Source: Sipunculus nudus | Taxonomy: Eukaryota > Annelida > Sipuncula > Golfingiida > Sipunculidae | NCBI GenBank assembly: GCA_026874595.1 | Contig: CM049319.1 | Span: 61,388,917-61,452,916 of the forward strand | Reading direction: 5' to 3' | Length of the DNA stretch: 64,000 nt | Shown: piece by piece, positions 58,359-64,000 of the stretch | Layout of the letters: each line of letters begins with the position of its first letter | Position numbering within the stretch: position 1 is the first letter of the stretch | The notes under the pieces: model-generated | Databases searched by the model: none | What the model saw: the letters and a program-made list of their open reading frames with translations, nothing else | What the model was told of the DNA's origin: nothing | Position numbers and translations under genes: made by a program

Positions 58359-59751
58359 GAACCTCTCCTAGTGGACACCTCTATAATGTGGGCACCTCTA
58401 TAAAGTGGGCACTTTTGGGCAGTCCCGTTTTATCTTCTCTTGATTATGTTTGGCTAATGTGGGCACCTCTATATTCTGTAAAAGTAGGCAGTCTTCGAGA
58501 GCTAATGTGGGCACTTCACCGATTTTTTAAGGTTGAGCTATCTCATAATATCAACTTTGTAAGCCTTCTATATAGTGCTTTTAAAATTATTAAGATAATA
58601 TTATTCTTAATTATTTATCAATAATAATCATTAATTTTAATAATAACAATCAAAACAAATGAACCAAAATTAGAGGTGTACAAGTGAACATTGCATAATA
58701 ATGATTATAATCTACTTGACTCAAAACTTAGATTGGGATGCATGCATACTAATTAGATTAATATGCCTGCATCGGCTCAAGTCAGAGATCACCCCAGACT
58801 ATATGCCCTGTGCTAATTAATTAATATTTGTTTGTTTGGCTACCAATAGTGGAAGGAAGCCCTGCTTATTCACCCAACTCATACTCCGTGATGAGCTGAC
58901 ACGGCTAAATGCCCCTCTGGCCCATCACTAGTTGTCAGAATACATGCCCAGGGCAGTGTTTATTTAACAGATGTTACATAACGATTCATACTGTTAAAAT
59001 GCTGTTCAACCTGGACTCTCTAATAGCAAATGCAAAGCTACAACATGCACTTTGCTCCAAACAATAAACAATTACAGCCATTTTCACCAAGAAATAAGAA
59101 TTGTGACAATTTAACACATTCATTCAAAGTGTATCACACACTTCAAATGTTTATGGACTTCCAGTGTCTGGAATAATGTTTTTGTTTTACTTACTTATCA
59201 CCTTGATATAGAATTTTTTTTAAAGATGATAGTATTTAGATTATTTATGTAATGTCTTTGCCTTTTTTTACTTGTGTATTCTTTTTCAGAAAATGACTAG
59301 ATTTCAAAGAATATATTATTAAGAATTATTACTTCCCATGCTAATGCTCAATACCACATGCTGCTTTGCCATTTTGTGCTTATAAAATATAAAAAATGAA
59401 TTATTATATATATACATGTATATAAATATATATGAGTTCAGATATGCTATAGACCATCAGCACACAGCTTCCTTTTATTATGCTTATATGTAATAAAATA
59501 CTTATTTTCTAACAAATGTCTTGATAATTATAGAAATAAAATGACACTGAAAAAATATCATTAAATAAAAAGAGATGATACATGAAATAAGTTAATTTAG
59601 TAATCTCAAAACATGAGTAATTATAGCAATATATCATACTATGGGGGAAGCACTCTTATGTGTTGACCATTACCTCCATATAGTGGGCACCTCTTTAAAG
59701 TAGGCACTTTGGTCCAATCCCAAGGGTGCCCACATTATGGAGGTTCGACTG
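58354..59751. mobile_element. Non-autonomous pogo/Tigger-like transposon
   Basis: Inverted ends: left AGTGGAACCTCTCCTAGTGG and the reverse complement of the right end, CAGTCGAACCTCCATAATGT. Further GTGGGCACCTCTATAAAGTG blocks lie inside both ends. TA lies next to both ends, within (AT)n on the left. The 1.4-kb interior is very AT-rich and has no transposase frame. It sits in intron 6 of the RGM-like gene. Confidence 0.75.
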
Positions 59752-59783
59752 TATATATATTCTGTCTGTCCGTCTCTATTCAG

Positions 59784-59884
59784 GGACCGTTACCCGTTAC
59801 TGCTGGTTCGAATGGCCAAGAATTTCCTTAAGAGGTCGACCGGGTTACTGGTGGATGGGTGTTTTGAAACGATTGACACAACAA
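59784..59884 (+). CDS. RGM-like gene, exon 7
   Basis: The acceptor TCCGTCTCTATTCAG completes an Arg codon. The exon reads DRYPLLLVRMAKNFLKR, then STGLLVDGCFETIDTT and leaves in phase 1 before GTGAGC. The pattern Y-L-x-V-R-M ... G-L-x-x-x-G-C matches the end of the RGM partial VWD domain. Confidence 0.7.
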
Positions 59885-60582
59885 GTGAGCCTGTTACTTA
59901 GATAATCTAAATATGCATCAAACCGTATATGCACCAGCAGAGAAAAAAATCAACCAATAAAACACGCTATCACACGAGATTCTCAAAACTGTAAATTAAT
60001 ATGACTTATCAGAGCCAAATTCGAGACCATATTTTGTTTCATTAAATATCATGGTTGTTCTTGTGTCTCTGATTACGTTTGTATTTTTCAGTCTATATAT
60101 CTCTTAGTCCCACCAGCAAATACAACCCTCAAATGTCATTGATTTATAGCACAATATGCTTTACCTTAAATTTGGTCAGATGATATTTGTTAATTTATTT
60201 AATAAATATGTTGTCAAGGTGATGGTTAAAACCCCATTTCTGAAACATCAATGGATCGTTTTATGCTAGCCCCGAGTTCTATATGGACATAGTTGATGAA
60301 AGGAATAAAACATGTTTGGTGTCTTGGTTTTATGTCCTTTTTAGGTCGAAAATGTGTTAACGATATTTATAAAAATTCTTATACTTTGTTCATTTTTATT
60401 TTCTTTAGAAATTACTGTTCTAAGGTATAAAAAGCGAATATTATTTTTTTATGTCAGATTATATAATGACCTTGATTAAGGACAGTTTAAACAGCTACCA
60501 TGAATGAATGCTGGATACGATTGCTCCTTCTAGCAGATGTAAACCATTGGTTACGTACCATACATTCACTTTATTCCCACAG
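59885..60582. other. RGM-like intron 7
   Basis: GTGAGC to TTTATTCCCACAG, AT-rich, nothing else seen. Confidence 0.5.
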
Positions 60583-60683
60583 GGTCTGTCAGCAAGAGAA
60601 GCACAGAATGTAACCGGGTGTGTGGGAACAACGAATACACGCACTCCTGTCTGTACGACTGTCAAGAGACTGGAGACCCAGAG
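60583..60683 (+). CDS. RGM-like gene, exon 8 (Cys-rich module after VWD)
   Basis: The acceptor CTTTATTCCCACAG completes an Arg codon. The exon reads SVSKRSTECNRVCGNNEY, then THSCLYDCQETGDPE and leaves in phase 0 before GTAAAG. The four cysteines (C-x3-C-x8-C-x3-C) followed by T-G-D correspond to the Cys module that closes the RGM VWD region. Family members end with a GPI-attachment signal, which would need at least one more exon. I found none before the window ends. Confidence 0.65.
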
Positions 60684-60776
60684 GTAAAGGCCTACCTTTA
60701 AATGAAGCTTACCACCATGCAGGCCAAAATGTATACGCTTATACGGGTCGCATTTACAGTTGCTCATATAATAATG

Positions 60777-60814
<38 letters not shown>

Positions 60815-62123
60815 TCATTTGTGTGTGTGTGTGAATTTATGCCTTAATGCACCACAGATTAAGTAACTAATTACCTGAATAAGTAGAACTAGAAATACAG
60901 TTGACCCCGGTGTGCCCGCATTTTATCAGCTTCTTAAACAGCCTCACTACAAGTGCGCCTGTTGCATGACACCGAGGCTCTGAATAATCAGATCAAACTT
61001 CCACCAGAGATTGATTCTATTTTAAATTAAACTTTTCCTGTTGGGCATTGTGGGACGACCGGTACTACTTGACTCAACTGTCAAAGTTTAAAATTGAAAA
61101 CAGAAACATCCCTGTTTAAGTAATTTACCTTGTAATTCTTATCCAATGTACTTGAATGGACTAAATTCCCCTCTTCACAGCGTTTATACCTACGCAATCT
61201 GTTTATTTAGAAGTCGCGGTGCATAGTGGGGGTCAGATTATGGCGCCTATACACACCCATAACTGCAGAGTCATACTCTTTTAAATCCGATTCTGTCCAG
61301 TGTGATTCGAAATTGACACTTTCTAGCTCCTTGGGTTATCTTGCTGCATGGAAAAATCTGTGCACGCCAAATAGGACCTCCCCCCTCCTAAAAAATCCAG
61401 AGACTAGAGTAAATTTGAGACAGTTCTGAGGGATGCCGGGAAAATTTATTGGCAATTAAAGCCAGAGGTAAATTAATTGTTTTTGCTTCATTAATCCAGT
61501 GAGGGATCACCTGCGGGCACCAGTTCATATGTTACGCTGAAAGACATCTAAATTTTAATTTCCCCCTTATTATATCGCGTAAGGAGCTTTAATCAATGGG
61601 CCCCCTGCAACCCCTGGATTGAACGAAACCAATTTTTATTGGTCCTGTAGGGATCCCTGTTTCACATCTTCGGTGTTAATAGAATGAACTAGTGGTCGCA
61701 CCATGAAAAGATGACGAAGATGACGACGAATATGGGCCGGAGAGAGCTGCCCCACTATGAAAACTCTCACCGCTCCCGGGCTGAGATCCCACCTAATAAT
61801 CTCCCGACTGCGATGTTTTTGTATTTCTATAAAACTTTAGAAGTCGGAATTATGTGCACAGACGTTTACTCGCAATGCCAATATGGCGACTTCCATAAAT
61901 CACATCGCCACATAGAAAACAAACGTATCGAGTAGTAACACGAACATTACGCATAAGAAAGTAGTATGAGGCTGGACTTTGAAGGGTAAAAAAAAAACTG
62001 CCAACAAGTCCTTACATTATATGTAAGAGTCCACAGCATCATTCATGCAGCATTAAACGATTTTAAATGAGTAAAAATGTGGGAACGTTTTCAAAAAGTC
62101 TTTATAGAACTTTAAACCTTGCT
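60684..62123. other. Non-coding, no supported exon
   Basis: A (TAA)n tract lies at about 60769-60813. A CAGTTGACCCC start at 60899 resembles a pogo-like end without a partner. 61219-61305 is weakly similar to 36413-36520. The missing C-terminal exon of the RGM-like gene is not recognisable here. Confidence 0.4.
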
Positions 62124-64000
62124 CTAATTCATCACGTATTTTAGGGGTTGCTTAGTTTGTCTCTGAGGTCGGGTGCTAGGTAGTTCAGTAGGTGGATCAT
62201 CAAGGCTCAAATCTGTTGGTGTGTTGTTAACATCTGTTGTTGCATCAGCATTTGCTGTTACAAGCGCAGTGGGATTTATACCAACAGGCTCGTCGTCATA
62301 GTCTGCATCTTGTGGTTCTGTGGTTTGCAAAATCTTAGGAACTCGTTTAAACTGCGACACAGAATGAGTAACTGTGCTACTATTTAGTCTTTCATCTGTG
62401 ACTAGATTTCCCTGTTGGTGTGTGACCTGCAGAGGAACTGGATTGAATGGAGTAGTGAGTTTGTTCTGTTTCTCTTGGCAAACCAGCACCATATCTCCCT
62501 CATTACAAATCTGTCCTTAGTTCCTCTGCGGTCATCAGCGTAAGATTTCATCTTGTTTTTCATTTATTTATCGCATTCACATATATTACTTTTAGCTGGT
62601 TATATTCCGGCCGTGAAGTACGGTGTAGCACGGTACTGCCTCAAGCAATGGTGTAATTATTCCTTCGAATTCCCCTTTTCAACTGCGACAGTTGGAATGG
62701 CCTTGTTCAGCGTTTTCGTAAAGCGTTCGCTTGTGGCGTAAGGGCGTTACTCTACAATGAAGGAACCCAATTTCCTCTGAGAGTTTCTTGAACTCTGCAC
62801 TGTTGAATCGAGCACCGTTGTCAAAACGCACTTGGTATGGTATACTCTGTGGCGCAAATATAGCATTCAGAATGGGGATTGTGGCTTTGGCTGATGTAGT
62901 GTGTACGATCTCGACTTCAATCGCCCATAACGGTTAACAGTAGATCCCCACTTGGGAACGGTCCCAGAAAATCAATTGAAAGTTCTTTCCATGGGATGTC
63001 AGGTAATGGTGACATCTGCACAGGTTCTGGCTTTTCAGCGTCGATGTTAGCAGTATGACATGGAATACAAAAATATATACTTCTCTTTCAACCATTTTGT
63101 CTATGCCCAGAAACCACAAGTTTTCTTTGATTAGACGTTTGGTCTTATCAATCCCTTGATGACCGGCGTGTGCGAGCTGTACTACTTTATCCCTAAGTTT
63201 TTCAAAGATTACCAACAACTGCCTCTAGCACAGTTTCATTATACAGTGCTAGTCGACTCGAAACATTTGTTTAAATCTCTATCAGAACTCCAGTTTTCTG
63301 TGTACATGTATATGGCTTTACTCGGTCTTTCCATTACAAGATCTGTCCGGGTAGCATCAAGGATCTCCTCAAATTACATAGCGATAGAAACTGTGTTCTG
63401 ACACCAGTGGTCGTACTGTTCATCCATATTCTCGTCTGATCTGGTTTGACTAGGGTGACGACTAAGATAGTCCGCAGGATTTTTTCATCTCTTCCTGGGT
63501 CGTAGACTTGTGTACGAGAATAAGGCATCAGACGTAAGCGCCACCTTTCAACCGGTTAAAACTGGTCTGTTGCTGCAGAATACTCCTAGGAGTTGCTTAT
63601 GGTCAGTCAACACTTTGAAGTCAGCTCCAAACAGATAGTTGTGGAAATGTTTGAGTTTATCGAGCCTCAATGGAGCGGTGATGCTCGCGTAATTGGGGAT
63701 AAACTTGGACATATACTGTCCCATGTCAAGAAGCGACCTTACTTCACTGACATTTGTGGGTGGAGATGCGTCTTGCACGGTCTTCACTTTTCCGGGATCT
63801 GCTCGGATTCCATTTGCACCAAAGATATGCCCAAAGAGGTGGACCTCTATTTGACTGAATTGACATTTCAGTTTGTTGAAATGCATATTCCTCTTCTGTA
63901 GTCTCTTTAGCACATTTGAAAATTGTCCTCATGCTCTTGGCGAGTCTTGCCAAACACTATAATGTCATCTCACATGATCATGCATCCAGGGATGTCTTGG
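62124..64000 (-). pseudogene. pol: Decayed Ty3/gypsy pol, minus strand, cut by the window end
   Basis: Read from 64000 downwards. The RT catalytic box has a TGA in place of its first conserved residue (63970-63972), followed by DDIIVFGKT. Next is an RT end (63548-63913) with FGHIF and KFIPNYASITAPLR. RNase H then has an internal deletion that joins APLR to FHNYLFGADFKVLTDHK. An integrase zinc finger follows, with HAGHQGIDKTKRLI (about 63120-63180) and, after a frameshift, IPCHTAN. The core has SIDFLGPF near 62970 and DNGARFNSAEFKKL near 62810. The C-terminal region (62124-62492) starts MVLVCQEKQNKL and ends in a Pro/Thr-rich tail. Several frameshifts, stops and a deletion make it non-functional. 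It is not the same element as at 14676. No LTR was found downstream. Confidence 0.88.

Noticed and set aside
60495-60847. Poly-Tyr / poly-Asn open frames
   Set aside because: Produced by a (TAA)n microsatellite. The minus-strand frame also overlaps RGM-like exon 8 on the other strand.

Overview
The window looks like a piece of an invertebrate nuclear genome, most likely a mollusc (the phylum is inferred). It is AT-rich, with long (AT)n tracts, G/C homopolymers, minisatellites and a mosaic of mobile elements. Host genes are short exons with GT-AG boundaries separated by kilobases of intron. There is no bacterial-type operon. I read the host genes by hand from splice sites and reading phase. 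None is confirmed by transcript data.

Layout. 1-5990: a segmental duplication (block B about 813 bp, block A about 262 bp) flanking a 43-44 bp minisatellite and a 39 bp satellite with higher-order structure. 6040-6144: the last coding exon of a plus-strand gene of unknown function with a basic, NLS-like tail. 22765 down to 8559 (minus strand): a three-exon gene for a 75-residue secreted peptide precursor with a signal peptide, an RQKR cleavage site and a C-x3-C-x10-C-x3-C core. Its first intron holds a broken Ty3/gypsy element (14676-19289), itself split by a nearly perfect palindromic MITE with a 7-bp target duplication, and a pogo/Tigger-like non-autonomous element (20075-21159).

23.7-41.1 kb: dispersed and tandem repeats, an LTR- or promoter-like block (25985-26703), a TIR-bounded tandem array (28988-30957), a tRNA-related SINE candidate, and three phase-compatible exons of an unknown plus-strand gene (31350-36130).

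41.1-60.7 kb: a plus-strand gene with a TATA box, a signal-peptide exon and seven further exons in one consistent phase chain. The protein resembles repulsive guidance molecules (RGM; secreted or GPI-anchored BMP co-receptors and neogenin ligands): a Cys-rich helical N-terminus, then a GDPH-type partial VWD domain. No C-terminal exon was found. Its introns carry a Penelope-like element with a 700-codon RT plus GIY-YIG ORF between 850-bp inverted arms (41401-45117). They also carry the pol tail of a Ty3/gypsy element that ends at RNase H, then short LTRs containing perfect tRNA-type A and B boxes (51749-52429), and a second pogo/Tigger-like element (58354-59751).

62124-64000: a decayed minus-strand Ty3/gypsy pol that runs off the window end.

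Points most worth follow-up: the Cys-hairpin peptide gene, the LTR with an internal Pol III promoter, and the inverted-arm Penelope element with a hammerhead-like core.
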